DNA from: Pseudobutyrivibrio sp. ACV-2
Lineage (GTDB): Bacteria > Bacillota > Clostridia > Lachnospirales > Lachnospiraceae
Assembly: GCF_900107545.1 (NCBI RefSeq)
Contig: NZ_FNQZ01000001.1
Coordinates: 310,001-374,000, forward strand
DNA: 64,000 bases
Reading direction: 5' to 3'
Shown here: in pieces, positions 15,359 to 25,751 of the stretch
How positions within the stretch are numbered: the first letter of the stretch is position 1
How the letters are laid out: each line of letters begins with the position of its first letter
Notes under the pieces: generated by a model
What the model was told of the DNA's origin: nothing
Database searches by the model: none
Seen by the model: the letters and a program-made list of their open reading frames with translations, nothing else
Made by a program: the position numbers and the translations under genes

Positions 15359-17519
15359 CTGAAACCTCGTTTGCCAGAATTGGTGTGAACGTACGCCTTC
15401 TGGCGAAGTCAAATTCTGGCTCATTATTTCTCTTTGCTTCTCTACAGAAAGTTTCCTGCGCAGATGCAGATTTCTTTCCCCTCAAAGGCTTTATTCTAAC
15501 ATAATTTCCATCATCTGTCATCTCATAAGCCTTGAGATTATCAGCCAGTTGGACATCCAAAATGTGCTTGACCTGTTTCTTTAAAAATTCATCTTCAACA
15601 GGGAAAATAATTTCTACACGTCTATCAAGGTTTCGTGGCATCCAGTCAGCACTTCCCATATAGATATCTTCACGCCCACTGTTGTAGAAATAAAAAATTC
15701 TGGCATGCTCAAGATATGCGCCAACAATAGATGTAACATGAATATTCTCACTCACACCTTCGATTCCAGTGCGAAGACAACATATACCTCTGATAATAAG
15801 TTCGATTTTAACTCCGGCATTACTAGCCTCATATAATTTTTCGATTATTTCCTTATCGCATAGGGAATTCATCTTTGCAATAATATGTGCTTCTTTGCCG
15901 TCCCTGGCATGACGAATCTCACGGTCTATAAGCCTAATAAATGTGTCTCTAAGCCATAAAGGGGCCACTACAAGCTTATTCCAGCTTGCGGGCTCAGAAT
16001 ATCCAGATAGCATATTAAACACAGCTGTAGCATCCTCTCCATAGGATTCTCGGCAGGTCAAAATGCCGCAGTCAGTGTAAAGCTTCGCAGTAGAATCATT
16101 GTAGTTTCCTGTCCCAAGATGAACATAGCGCTTGATACCATCCTCCTCACGGCGCACAACAAGAGCTATTTTACAATGTGTCTTTAGCCCCACAAGACCG
16201 TATATAACATGACAGCCAGCCTTTTCAAGCTTCTTTGCCCAAATGATATTGTTCTCCTCGTCAAAACGTGCTTTTAGCTCTACTAAAACAGTTACCTGCT
16301 TTCCATTTTCAGCAGCTCTGGCGAGACTTGTAATAATAGGTGAATTACCACTTACACGGTATAAGGTCTGCTTAATGGCAAGCACCTGAGGGTCAAATGC
16401 CGCCTGGGCAATAAAATCTACCACAGGATCAAAGGTCTGATATGGATGATGTAAAAGAATATCCCCTCGCTTTATTTCATCGAAAATCTTTTCCCCTGGG
16501 CGAAGTCTTGGATTCTCCTGTGGAATAAATTTGGGCGAGCGCAAATTGCTATGACCTTCGATGCCATAAAGCTTCATCAAAAATGTTAAATCAATAGGAC
16601 CTTTGATTTTATAAATATCGATTTCATTAACTCCAAGATTTTTCTTCAATATGGCAAGAAGTTTTTTATTTACAGAAGATTCTACCTCAAGTCGAATAAC
16701 CTCACCCCATTGACGTGATTTTATCTGCTTTTCGATTTCGATAAGAAGATCTTCTGCGCCCTCTTCGTCTATATTAAAATCCGCATTACGCATTATGCGA
16801 TATGGAGAAGCAGCTACCACATTATAATTCAAGAACAACTTATCCATATTGCGTTCGATAATCTGCTCCAAAAGTATAAAGCAATATCTGTTTTTATCGT
16901 CAGATGGTAAAGAAACAAATCGTGGAAGCACCGAAGGCACCTGAACTGTGGCAAATTCCACATCATCGTTTCCCGTTTTCGTACCAACACCTACTGTGTC
17001 TGCCTTCTTTTCTATAAGTGCAGCAATATTTAAGGATTTATTTCTGATAAGAGGAAATGGTCTTGATGCATCAAAGGCCATCGGCGTAAGAACAGGATAA
17101 ACCTGACTCATAAAAAATGAATCAATGTATTTAAGCTGATTTTCATTTAAATCCTCATATTTTTCGTAGAGGATTATTCCACTTTCCTTAAGAAGAGGTG
17201 TCAAAGATCTATTGAAGGTGCTATACTCAAAATCTACCAGTTCTCTGGTTTTTTCATTGATGGCAATAAGCTGCTCGGTAGGTGTCATGCCAGCAATATC
17301 AGGCTTTGTGTATCCAGCATGTTCCATATCCTTTAGCGATGCCACTCTAACCATAAAAAATTCATCAAGATTTGATGAGGTTATCCCAACAAACTTTAGT
17401 CTTTCAAGAATTGGCAGTTCCTTTACAAGAGCTTCATTTAACACACGACGCTCAAACTTAAGCCAACTAAGCTCCCTGTTATCATAATATTTTGCATCAG
17501 AAATATTTATATGTGCCAT
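15351..17519 (-). CDS. ppk: Polyphosphate kinase 1
   Basis: A 722-residue PPK1 that polymerises inorganic polyphosphate from ATP. The N-terminal domain starts with YYDNRELSWLKFERRVLNEA. The catalytic half shows the two phospholipase-D-like modules, with GLKTHCKIALVVRR, RYVHLGTGNYND (phospho-His region) and YLEHARIFYF. The length is standard. It has AGGAGG before the ATG and follows the Ppx homologue by eight bases, so the kinase and its usual antagonist share an operon. Confidence 0.96.
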   Translation of the reverse strand: MAHINISDAKYYDNRELSWLKFERRVLNEALVKELPILERLKFVGITSSNLDEFFMVRVASLKDMEHAGYTKPDIAGMTPTEQLIAINEKTRELVDFEYSTFNRSLTPLLKESGIILYEKYEDLNENQLKYIDSFFMSQVYPVLTPMAFDASRPFPLIRNKSLNIAALIEKKADTVGVGTKTGNDDVEFATVQVPSVLPRFVSLPSDDKNRYCFILLEQIIERNMDKLFLNYNVVAASPYRIMRNADFNIDEEGAEDLLIEIEKQIKSRQWGEVIRLEVESSVNKKLLAILKKNLGVNEIDIYKIKGPIDLTFLMKLYGIEGHSNLRSPKFIPQENPRLRPGEKIFDEIKRGDILLHHPYQTFDPVVDFIAQAAFDPQVLAIKQTLYRVSGNSPIITSLARAAENGKQVTVLVELKARFDEENNIIWAKKLEKAGCHVIYGLVGLKTHCKIALVVRREEDGIKRYVHLGTGNYNDSTAKLYTDCGILTCRESYGEDATAVFNMLSGYSEPASWNKLVVAPLWLRDTFIRLIDREIRHARDGKEAHIIAKMNSLCDKEIIEKLYEASNAGVKIELIIRGICCLRTGIEGVSENIHVTSIVGAYLEHARIFYFYNSGREDIYMGSADWMPRNLDRRVEIIFPVEDEFLKKQVKHILDVQLADNLKAYEMTDDGNYVRIKPLRGKKSASAQETFCREAKRNNEPEFDFARRRTFTPILANEVSDE

Positions 17520-17527
17520 ACATCCTC

Positions 17528-19048
17528 CTAAAACCTTTTGTTCTCCTTAAGTACAGGTTTGATGGAAAAAATCTGTTCAAAGAAATCTGCGTTCTTTTTA
17601 AACAAACCCTTTTCGAGAGCCAGTGAACTGTTTGCTTCAATAGTAATAATAAGTTCCCTATCCTTAACTCGCATAGAAACATTTTTTATCTTCTGCTTGT
17701 GGGAACGATCAAGTGCATTAGCTACTTTAAGAATAGCAAGTAACTTAAGTATCATGAGGTATTCCTCAATAGTAAACCTATCTGAAAGACTCTCATATGG
17801 CTCAAGAGGTTTTCTATTAAACTCAACTGTTGTAGCAATAATCTCTCGTTCCTTGTGTGATAGACCAAGAATTTCTGAAGCCATTATAATTGTGTAGGAA
17901 CAGCTTGATGCCTCAGCCAGTGAAATATATTTTCCGCAATCATGCAAAATCGCTATGCATTGCATAAGAACACGCTGCCTTTTTCCCATACCATGATATT
18001 TTTTCATGGTGTCAAATATTTCCCCTGAAAGCTTAAATAAAGCCTTTAAATGAGGCTGGTAACTATCGTAACGTTTGGCAATGGACCAGGCTGCTGTGAT
18101 AATGTCATTATCAAAATCATGTTTTGCTGTAAGCCATTTTTTATTGAAGCTGTGGTTATAAGCCATGCCTTCACAAACTGAAACACCGGGCGCTACTACC
18201 ATCTTAGGTAAAAATGTTTCAGCCAATGACTTATAAAGCATTATTACCGGTTCAATAATATTCTCATTGTCGAAATATATGTCATTTTCGCTTTCCAGCT
18301 GCTTTAAAACATTTTTATTTATCTTATTTAAAAACGCCAGATAATCTGTAACGCTGACCTTTTTATTAGAAAAACTTCCAATTTTTTCAGCAAAGGTGCT
18401 TACCTGCACGCCAAGTAAAATCATATACTTAGGTTCTATGCCCCTTAAGAACATGGTTTTAAATACTTCAAGTTCCTTGTATACCATTTCATTAATCTGC
18501 TCAAAGGAAGCAGATGAAGTTCCAAGTTTTTTGATATCTTCACTAACTGCAACTGTTCCTAGTGATAAATGCTGGGTTGTTATGATTTTTCCTTTTGAAA
18601 ATAATGTGATTTGAAGCGATACACCGCCTATATCGATAAGAACTGCTGATTCATTGATTAATTCCTCAAAATCTTCAGTTGAAGCAACGGCCTGATAGCC
18701 TAAGAAGCGCTGCTCAGAATTGGAAATGACCTCAATGGAAAATCCAGTTCTCTGTTTGATTTGCTCAAGAACTATAAGGGCATTATCTGCCTGCTTGATA
18801 TTCGGACCTGCAAGTATAGCATAGGAATCAACCTTATAGCTTTCAATTGTAGATTTAATATCAAGCAAAACTTTGCATAGTTTATCTGTAGTTTCAGGCA
18901 GAATACTCCCCGTATTAAGCACATCCTTTATTACATCAGTAGGCGCTTTAATGGTCTCGATTGTTTTGATTTTCTTTTGTTTGTTTATTTCAAAGACCTT
19001 CATTGTGGTCTCGTAGGAGCCCACGTAGATACTTGCAAATAATTTCAT
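17528..19048 (-). CDS. Ppx/GppA phosphatase homologue with HD domain
   Basis: A 506-residue protein in two parts. The N-terminal Ppx/GppA actin-like fold (about residues 1-300) includes SEQRFLGYQA and a phosphate loop DIGGVS. A C-terminal HD-type helical domain contains ILHDCGKYI. Classical members degrade polyphosphate or pppGpp. Two usual metal/phosphate positions differ: the first loop, normally (I/L)D(I/L)GS, reads IYVGSYE, and DIGGGS has become DIGGVS. The role may therefore be reduced or regulatory. It sits immediately before ppk. Confidence 0.85.
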   Translation of the reverse strand: MKLFASIYVGSYETTMKVFEINKQKKIKTIETIKAPTDVIKDVLNTGSILPETTDKLCKVLLDIKSTIESYKVDSYAILAGPNIKQADNALIVLEQIKQRTGFSIEVISNSEQRFLGYQAVASTEDFEELINESAVLIDIGGVSLQITLFSKGKIITTQHLSLGTVAVSEDIKKLGTSSASFEQINEMVYKELEVFKTMFLRGIEPKYMILLGVQVSTFAEKIGSFSNKKVSVTDYLAFLNKINKNVLKQLESENDIYFDNENIIEPVIMLYKSLAETFLPKMVVAPGVSVCEGMAYNHSFNKKWLTAKHDFDNDIITAAWSIAKRYDSYQPHLKALFKLSGEIFDTMKKYHGMGKRQRVLMQCIAILHDCGKYISLAEASSCSYTIIMASEILGLSHKEREIIATTVEFNRKPLEPYESLSDRFTIEEYLMILKLLAILKVANALDRSHKQKIKNVSMRVKDRELIITIEANSSLALEKGLFKKNADFFEQIFSIKPVLKENKRF

Positions 19049-19066
19049 ACTAACCCCTTTTATTAT

Positions 19067-20203
19067 TTAGTAATTACCTAAGACTCTAAGGCTAACGCAC
19101 TCCTCCTCTAATCCTATTAGAGCATTTCTAACGGCTTCATCATTAAGATTGCCATCAATATCTATAAAGAATCTATACTGCCAATTAACCCCTTTGATTG
19201 GTCTTGATTCTATTCTGTTCATATTGATTCCGTTAAACATGAGATTTGATAAGATGCGATACAGGCTTCCTGGCTCGTGAGCAATCTCTAGGCATAAACC
19301 AATCTGATTGGCATCCTTTCTGTATTTTTTCTCGTTGGAAACAATGATAAATCTTGTTTCGTTATTTTTGTTGTCCTGAATACCCTCCTCTAAAACCTCC
19401 AAATCATAGAGCTTGGCATTGTAAACGCTGCCTATGGCCGCCTGTGATTTATCACCATCGTCATGAATCTTTTGGGCACTGACTGCGGTATTATGAAGGT
19501 TTTTCACATCCCAGTCCATATGCTTTGTTCTGATATATTCATCGCACTGGGCAATAGCTTTAGCATGAGAATAAACAGTTTTGACATCAGCAATTTTTGC
19601 ACCCTTTACACCTAAAAGTGCATGATTAACCTTTAAAATATGCTCGCCAATGATAGCCACGTTATATTCTGAAAGTAAATCAAAGTTTTCTTCGATTGCA
19701 CCTGCAAGACTGTTTTCGATAGGAAGTACTGCGTAGTCAGCCTTGCCATTTATGATGGAATCCATAGCGTCTCGCCAGGTGTCCACATGGAAACAATCCT
19801 TCATTTTGTCCTCAAAGAAAGCCATCATGGCAAGTTGGGAATATGCCCCCTCAACTCCCTGGAAGCATACAGTGGCCTGTGAAAAATCAAACTCATCCAC
19901 CTGTGTGAATCCTGTTTCGAAAACTTGTCCGTGTTCTCTTAGAATGGCGAATTGTTTCTTGCGGCTGATAGACATTATTTGAGTATAAAGTTCTCTTACA
20001 GCCTGCTGACTAAACTCATCATCAACATATGAGGATAGCTTTGAAAGCTTTTCATCCTCACGAGTCTTATCATAAACCTTTTTTCCTGTGGAAATCTTGT
20101 ATTCAGCCACCTGACATGCAAGCTCCATGCGTTTTGTAAATAAATCTAATATTTCTTTGTCTACCTGGTCAATTTCTACTCTGATGTCTTTTAAATCTCT
20201 CAT
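19067..20203 (-). CDS. pheA: Bifunctional chorismate mutase/prephenate dehydratase
   Basis: A 378-residue P-protein of phenylalanine synthesis. The chorismate mutase domain (about residues 1-85) contains IDQVDKEILDLFTKRMELA. The prephenate dehydratase domain contains GVEGAYSQLA and NNETRFIIVS. A C-terminal ACT domain (from about residue 290) should bind phenylalanine for feedback control. The ATG at 20203 follows TAGGAGAGGC; the frame opens further upstream into the preceding gene. Neighbours are not aromatic-pathway genes. Confidence 0.95.
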   Translation of the reverse strand: MRDLKDIRVEIDQVDKEILDLFTKRMELACQVAEYKISTGKKVYDKTREDEKLSKLSSYVDDEFSQQAVRELYTQIMSISRKKQFAILREHGQVFETGFTQVDEFDFSQATVCFQGVEGAYSQLAMMAFFEDKMKDCFHVDTWRDAMDSIINGKADYAVLPIENSLAGAIEENFDLLSEYNVAIIGEHILKVNHALLGVKGAKIADVKTVYSHAKAIAQCDEYIRTKHMDWDVKNLHNTAVSAQKIHDDGDKSQAAIGSVYNAKLYDLEVLEEGIQDNKNNETRFIIVSNEKKYRKDANQIGLCLEIAHEPGSLYRILSNLMFNGINMNRIESRPIKGVNWQYRFFIDIDGNLNDEAVRNALIGLEEECVSLRVLGNY

Positions 20204-20213
20204 GCCTCTCCTA

Positions 20214-21233
20214 TTAATTTTCAAGTGCTCGTATAGGCGGATCAAAAGGACTAACATTTGTGCTGCCCACTGGAACATGGAACATTGAGCCTGAATAATA
20301 ATCCGCAAAATATACGTATTTACTGGTTATATTTATATTGTTGTACTGGCCTTCTGCCAAAAGCGTCTCGGCGCCAGTGAGCAAATCGACCATATACATA
20401 CCATCAGGATTTCCCTTCAGGCTTTGATAATAAAGATAGTTTCCTGTGTAGTTATAGCACACAGCTCCATACGAGGTCAGCCCTTCCTTGTCGACACCTC
20501 CAAGAGACATCCTATAAACTCTGTGATGATTATCCAAATCAATAAAATACATAGTATTTTTTTCAAGTATTGGAAGCCACAGATTTTCTGAGGAAACATA
20601 GGCTGTATCTCTCGAATGAATATTCATAAGATGGAGGTTATGATCATTTGTGAGTCCTGTATAATAGAACTTTTCACCTATCGTACATCTTGGATCTAGC
20701 GACTCTTTGCTTAGCTGTTCACGCCCCTCACCATCTGTACCAACTATATACAAACTTGTGGCATCTTCTGAATCATATCGTAAATACAAAACATAATTGC
20801 CTGCCAAAGAACAGGCATTACAGATAGCATCATCTAATATAATAACCTTTTTATTCTTTCTGGTCATACGACATAAGCTATCTGTATTTACACCCAAAAA
20901 TCCCATTTGTGAATTATCTCTGTTAGCATTTCGGCTGTAGTACAGGTAATGTGAGTCAGCATTGATGAAGTAGACACTATCATTTGCAAGAATATCTATA
21001 TCCTGCTCATTTGGTGTCATAGTATAAATACGACTGTAATCATTCGGATTGGCAAAATATACCGTGTCGTCAATCTCACAGAAAAGTCCATTTCCATAGA
21101 GGTTTCCGATTGTATTGCCATTTGTATTTGGATCATTTTGAAAAGTGACTGTGTTAATATATTTATAATAACCAGCACCTACAATAATACCTACAAAAAC
21201 AAGAAAAATAATTACACGTTTAACTATCTTCAT
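20214..21233 (-). CDS. Membrane-anchored DUF5050-like protein
   Basis: A 339-residue protein of unknown function. It has one N-terminal hydrophobic helix (residues 7-23) and an outside domain rich in repeated Tyr-aromatic strands (for example YVLYLRYDSE, KFYYTGLTND, YLYYQSLKGN). This resembles the beta-propeller-like DUF5050 family common in Lachnospiraceae. A GGGAGG site precedes the ATG. It lies between polC and pheA, 10 bases from the latter, so it is probably co-transcribed. I cannot infer a substrate. Confidence 0.7.
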   Translation of the reverse strand: MKIVKRVIIFLVFVGIIVGAGYYKYINTVTFQNDPNTNGNTIGNLYGNGLFCEIDDTVYFANPNDYSRIYTMTPNEQDIDILANDSVYFINADSHYLYYSRNANRDNSQMGFLGVNTDSLCRMTRKNKKVIILDDAICNACSLAGNYVLYLRYDSEDATSLYIVGTDGEGREQLSKESLDPRCTIGEKFYYTGLTNDHNLHLMNIHSRDTAYVSSENLWLPILEKNTMYFIDLDNHHRVYRMSLGGVDKEGLTSYGAVCYNYTGNYLYYQSLKGNPDGMYMVDLLTGAETLLAEGQYNNINITSKYVYFADYYSGSMFHVPVGSTNVSPFDPPIRALEN

Positions 21234-21257
21234 TCTACTGCCCTCCCCGTGATTAGC

Positions 21258-24200
21258 TTAAGTAAAATCAAAGATTGAAAGCTGATTAGACTGTGGCAGG
21301 TCTTTTACAATTCCAAACTCTACCATTTTGTCTAATATTGTTTGTGAAACCTTTCCTCTAACTCGAATATCATCTAATGATAGGAATTTACCTTCGCTGG
21401 CAGCAATCTGAAGCTGTTCTGCTGCCTTGTCACCCATTCCTGGTAAGGAATTAAATGGCGGAAGTATCTTTCCATCTACTATTTTAAAGTATCTTGAATC
21501 AGATTGGTATAGGTCCATAGGTAAAAAATCAAATCCACGGGCATACATTTCCTGAACAAGACGTAAGGCCGTCAAGGTATCCTTATCTGTTGCAGATGGA
21601 TTGTCCATGGCCTTAATGTTTTTGATTTCCTGCTCACATCTGGCCTTTCCCTGACAACATTTTTCATAATCAAAGCCACCAGCTCTGATAGAGAAAAAGG
21701 CTGCATAATAAGCAAGCGGATAATTAATCTTGCAATAGGCCACACGCCAGGCCATCATAACATATGCTGCAGCATGAGCCTTAGGGAACATGTATTTAAT
21801 CTTTTCACAGGACTCTACATACCATTCAGGCACACCATGCTCAAGCATGTGCTCCTTATAGGTTGGCCACTCGTCACACTTTCCTTTCGCAACTATACCC
21901 TTTCGCACTCGCTCCATAATAGTAAATGATTCCGCTGGGTCTAGCCCCTTATGAATCAGATAAACCATGATATCATCACGGGTACAGATAGCTGTGGTGA
22001 TTGTTGCTATACCATTTAAAATCAAATCCTGGGCATTTCCAAGCCATACGTCAGTACCATGTGCAAGACCGGCGATACGCACCAAGTCAGTGAAATAATT
22101 TGGCTTGGCTTCCACAAGCATCTGCATGGCAAAGTCAGTACCAAACTCAGGAATACCTAAAGTTCCAAGTGGAGTTCCCATAATATCATCTGGTGTAATT
22201 CCAAGGGCCTCTGTGCTTTGGAAAAGGGACATAACCTGTCTGTCATCAAGAGGAATATCTGTAGCCACAATGCCTGTCAAATCCTCAAGACGTCTGATCA
22301 TGGTAGGGTCAAGGTGTCCTAAGATATCCAGCTTAAGCAGGTTGGCATCGATTTTATGGTAATCAAAGTGAGTAGTAACAATATCAGTATCCTTGTTGGC
22401 AGGATGCTGAACTGGTGTAAATGAGTAAATATCCTCACCATTTGGAAGAACTACTACACCACCAGGATGCTGTCCTGTAGTAGATTTTACACCTTCAACC
22501 CCCTTAGCCAGACGGCTGTATTCACTGCGGCGCTTTTTGATATCTCTGTTTATATAGTATTTATATACGTAGGACTCTGCGTTTTTATCGGCAAGGGTTG
22601 ATACTGTTCCTGCTTTAAAGGTCTGGCCCTCTCCGAAAATAACTTCGGTATATTTGTGAGCTTTTGACTGATATTCGTTTGAAAAGTTTAAGTCGATATC
22701 AGGCTCCTTATCTCCCTTAAATCCAAGGAAGGTTTCAAATGGAATATCAAATCCATCCTTGGCAAGCGGCTTACCACACTTAGGGCATACCTTATCAGGC
22801 ATATCTACCCCTGAAAGTCCCATGTCGATGATTTCTTTAACCTCAGGTCCATCGAAATCTACATAGAAGCAATTAGGGCATCTATAGTGAGGTGGCAAAG
22901 GATTAACCTCTGTAATACCAGCCATGGTGGCCGCAAATGAAGAACCTACGGATCCACGTGAGCCAACCAGATAACCATCTTCGTTTGATTTCCACACAAG
23001 CTTTTGGGCGATAATGTACATAACGGAATATCCGTTACCAATGATAGAATTAAGCTCTCTTTCTAGTCTTGCGGAAACTATCTCTGGAAGCTCTGGGCCA
23101 TAGACCTCATGGGCTCTGGTCTCACATATACGACGTAAATCCTCCTCTGAATGCTCAATAACAGGTGGACATTTATCTGGACGTACGGGATGTATGTACT
23201 CACACATATCTGCAATTTTATTGGTATTTTCGATGACAACCTCGTGGGCTTTGGCTAATCCTAAGTATGAGAATTCCTCAAGCATTTCATCTGTTGAATG
23301 AAGATAAAGAGGTGCTTGCTGATCTGCATCATCAAAGCCTTTGTTTGCCATAATAATACGGCGATATACCTCGTCCTCTGGATCAAGGAAATGAACATCG
23401 CAGGTGGCAACTACAGGTTTGTTAAACTCTGTTCCAAGGGCAACAATCTGTTTATTAATCTCCTGTAAATCCTTAAAAGAATTGATTTCCTCGTATTTGT
23501 CTGAACGAATCATAAATTCATTGTTGCCTACTGGTTGGATTTCAAGATAATCATAGAAATTAGCAATTCGCGCTATTTCAGAATCATCTCTTCCATCAAC
23601 AATTGCACCATATAGCTCACCTGCTTCACAGGCTGAGCCTATAATCAGGCCTTCTCTACATTCAGAAAGTAAAGTCTTTGGTACTCTAGGATATCTTGCA
23701 TAATATTTCAAATGAGACTCGGAAACCAGTCTGTAAAGATTTATGCGTCCAAGATCATTTTTAGCAAGGACGATACAGTGGTGGGCTCTCATCTTTTTGA
23801 TTTGTTCTGGAGTAAGCTCTGCCTTTTCATTTAATTCAGTAAGATTATGAATACCTTCATTTTCAAGCTTTATAATGAACTTTTCAAAAATCTTTGCAGT
23901 TACTTCTGCATCTGCAACAGCTCTATGATGGTGTTCGTTAACTACATTTTCAAGTTTACAAACTGCATCAAGATTAAATCTTGCATTGTTTGGATGTAAA
24001 TATCGTGCCACCTCCACTGTATCTACATGAGTATAGTTATATTCCAGCCCCAGTTGATTGCAGTTGTATCTAATGAAGCTAGTATCAAAGCCTGCATTAT
24101 GTGCAACAAGAACTGTCCCCTTACAGAATTCCATAAATCTAGGAAGTATGACATCAATAGTAGGTGCTCCAATAACCATGTCATCATTTATGGATGTAAG

Positions 24201-25712
24201 CTCTGTTATTCTATAAGGAATTGGAATCTCAGGGTTGATAAATTCAGAAAATCTATCCACTATCTGGCCGTCCTTAAATTTTACAGCGCCTATTTCTATT
24301 ATCTTGCACTTCTTAGGATTGAAACCAGTAGTTTCTATATCAAAGACTACATATTCATCATGTAAAGATTGGCCTTTATCGTTTACTACCGGGCGTTTTG
24401 TATCATCTACAAGATAAATCTCACATCCATAGATAACCTTAAAATCTCCAAGGCCCTTCATATGGTCCGCATCGCAGAAAGCCTGCACAACGCCGTGATC
24501 TGTAATGGCAAGAGCCTTGTGGCCCCAATCCTTAGCACGTGAAATAATAGATGTAATCTCAGAAACGCCATCAAATTCAGACATCTTGGTATGGCAGTGA
24601 AGCTCTACACGCTTTTCAACAGCGTTGTCAGTTCTCACAACTCTATAGTCTTTAATCTTTTGAACACATGTAATTCTTCCAACAGTAAGCTCCTTGGAAT
24701 ACATGTCCTCATCCAGCTTACCCATGATTTTGTAGAATCCACCTACTTTTAGCTTGCTTTCAAACTCTCTTCCCTGATCTGCATCTGAAAAGAAGAATTT
24801 AACAGAAATTGAATCTGTGAAATCTGTAATGGAACCTGTACCAAAATAGCCGCCTTTCTTTGTCTCCCTGAATTCAAGGTCCATAATCTGTCCCTTGATA
24901 ACAATAGGGCCTAACAGCTCACCATTGATTTCTTCCATAGGTGTGGCATCTTCAAGTATCTCGCTGCCCATGATAATGTCAGGATCATCTGATTTTGTAA
25001 GTGGACGCACGTATTTCTTTTCCGGCTCATTTTGCTTATCATCTTCGTTAGATACTTTCTTAGATGAATCCTTTTTAGCGTTTTCTTTAATATCCTTTTT
25101 GTCCTTATCTTCAGTTTCAGTATTCAAGCCTGCCGTTCTTGCATTGATAGCTGCAATCTTGTTTTCCACCTCAAGCATTGCATTTTCAAGATACTTAGAT
25201 TTTACAGCCTCCTTATAGTCAAAAACTATAGATACATTCATGTGACATCTTCTGCAAATAATAGTATGCAAAAGATCAAAAAGCTCTACTTCTTTTTCAC
25301 GGGCGATAAGGGTATCCTCTATGATAACCTTAAGAGCGCCATCTTCTGTGACTTCTACATCAGCTTTTTTGTATATGTTAAAAAGAAGAGCACTTCTATT
25401 CTCCAGCTCTTCTAAAATGCTATCATTATAAGATTTAATAAGATTTTCTGTAGTATATTGGCTGGATAAATCAAAATCCTCTAATATACGGATAGAAACA
25501 TTGTTATTTGGGAAAAACTGCTTTTTAATAGACTTTTCCAAGTGCCAGATGCGACGCTTTGGAATAAGAGTATTAAATGTAACGTAAATACGAATATCGT
25601 CCTTGGAGCGACCCGTGCTAACCTTGGTGACTGTGGCATCACTTAAGGCTGAAGACAAGTCGTTCTCAGCATTCATATTTGGAAAAACTTCATAAAATCC
25701 CATTTGATCCAT
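21258..25712 (-). CDS. polC: DNA polymerase III PolC-type alpha subunit with proofreading exonuclease
   Basis: A 1484-residue replicative polymerase of low-GC Firmicutes. In order it has an N-terminal domain and charged linker, an OB fold, the first PHP segment (RVELHCHTKMSEFDG), an inserted DEDD exonuclease (VVFDIETTGFNP near residue 455, then VAHNAGFDTSFI and HRAVADAEVT), the second PHP part and the polymerase palm with EPDIDLNFS. A zinc-binding CPNC...CPKCG pair follows, then helix-hairpin elements. AGGAG precedes the ATG. Only a structured 274-base gap separates it from ispG. Confidence 0.97.
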   Translation of the reverse strand: MDQMGFYEVFPNMNAENDLSSALSDATVTKVSTGRSKDDIRIYVTFNTLIPKRRIWHLEKSIKKQFFPNNNVSIRILEDFDLSSQYTTENLIKSYNDSILEELENRSALLFNIYKKADVEVTEDGALKVIIEDTLIAREKEVELFDLLHTIICRRCHMNVSIVFDYKEAVKSKYLENAMLEVENKIAAINARTAGLNTETEDKDKKDIKENAKKDSSKKVSNEDDKQNEPEKKYVRPLTKSDDPDIIMGSEILEDATPMEEINGELLGPIVIKGQIMDLEFRETKKGGYFGTGSITDFTDSISVKFFFSDADQGREFESKLKVGGFYKIMGKLDEDMYSKELTVGRITCVQKIKDYRVVRTDNAVEKRVELHCHTKMSEFDGVSEITSIISRAKDWGHKALAITDHGVVQAFCDADHMKGLGDFKVIYGCEIYLVDDTKRPVVNDKGQSLHDEYVVFDIETTGFNPKKCKIIEIGAVKFKDGQIVDRFSEFINPEIPIPYRITELTSINDDMVIGAPTIDVILPRFMEFCKGTVLVAHNAGFDTSFIRYNCNQLGLEYNYTHVDTVEVARYLHPNNARFNLDAVCKLENVVNEHHHRAVADAEVTAKIFEKFIIKLENEGIHNLTELNEKAELTPEQIKKMRAHHCIVLAKNDLGRINLYRLVSESHLKYYARYPRVPKTLLSECREGLIIGSACEAGELYGAIVDGRDDSEIARIANFYDYLEIQPVGNNEFMIRSDKYEEINSFKDLQEINKQIVALGTEFNKPVVATCDVHFLDPEDEVYRRIIMANKGFDDADQQAPLYLHSTDEMLEEFSYLGLAKAHEVVIENTNKIADMCEYIHPVRPDKCPPVIEHSEEDLRRICETRAHEVYGPELPEIVSARLERELNSIIGNGYSVMYIIAQKLVWKSNEDGYLVGSRGSVGSSFAATMAGITEVNPLPPHYRCPNCFYVDFDGPEVKEIIDMGLSGVDMPDKVCPKCGKPLAKDGFDIPFETFLGFKGDKEPDIDLNFSNEYQSKAHKYTEVIFGEGQTFKAGTVSTLADKNAESYVYKYYINRDIKKRRSEYSRLAKGVEGVKSTTGQHPGGVVVLPNGEDIYSFTPVQHPANKDTDIVTTHFDYHKIDANLLKLDILGHLDPTMIRRLEDLTGIVATDIPLDDRQVMSLFQSTEALGITPDDIMGTPLGTLGIPEFGTDFAMQMLVEAKPNYFTDLVRIAGLAHGTDVWLGNAQDLILNGIATITTAICTRDDIMVYLIHKGLDPAESFTIMERVRKGIVAKGKCDEWPTYKEHMLEHGVPEWYVESCEKIKYMFPKAHAAAYVMMAWRVAYCKINYPLAYYAAFFSIRAGGFDYEKCCQGKARCEQEIKNIKAMDNPSATDKDTLTALRLVQEMYARGFDFLPMDLYQSDSRYFKIVDGKILPPFNSLPGMGDKAAEQLQIAASEGKFLSLDDIRVRGKVSQTILDKMVEFGIVKDLPQSNQLSIFDFT

Positions 25713-25751
25713 AACTTAATTCTCCTGGGTATGTGTTAAATAATGTAAGTC

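Noticed and set aside
20204-20308. 35-residue N-terminal extension of PheA
   Set aside because: Overlaps the coding end of the upstream gene and has no homology to chorismate mutase; a strong ribosome site precedes 20203.
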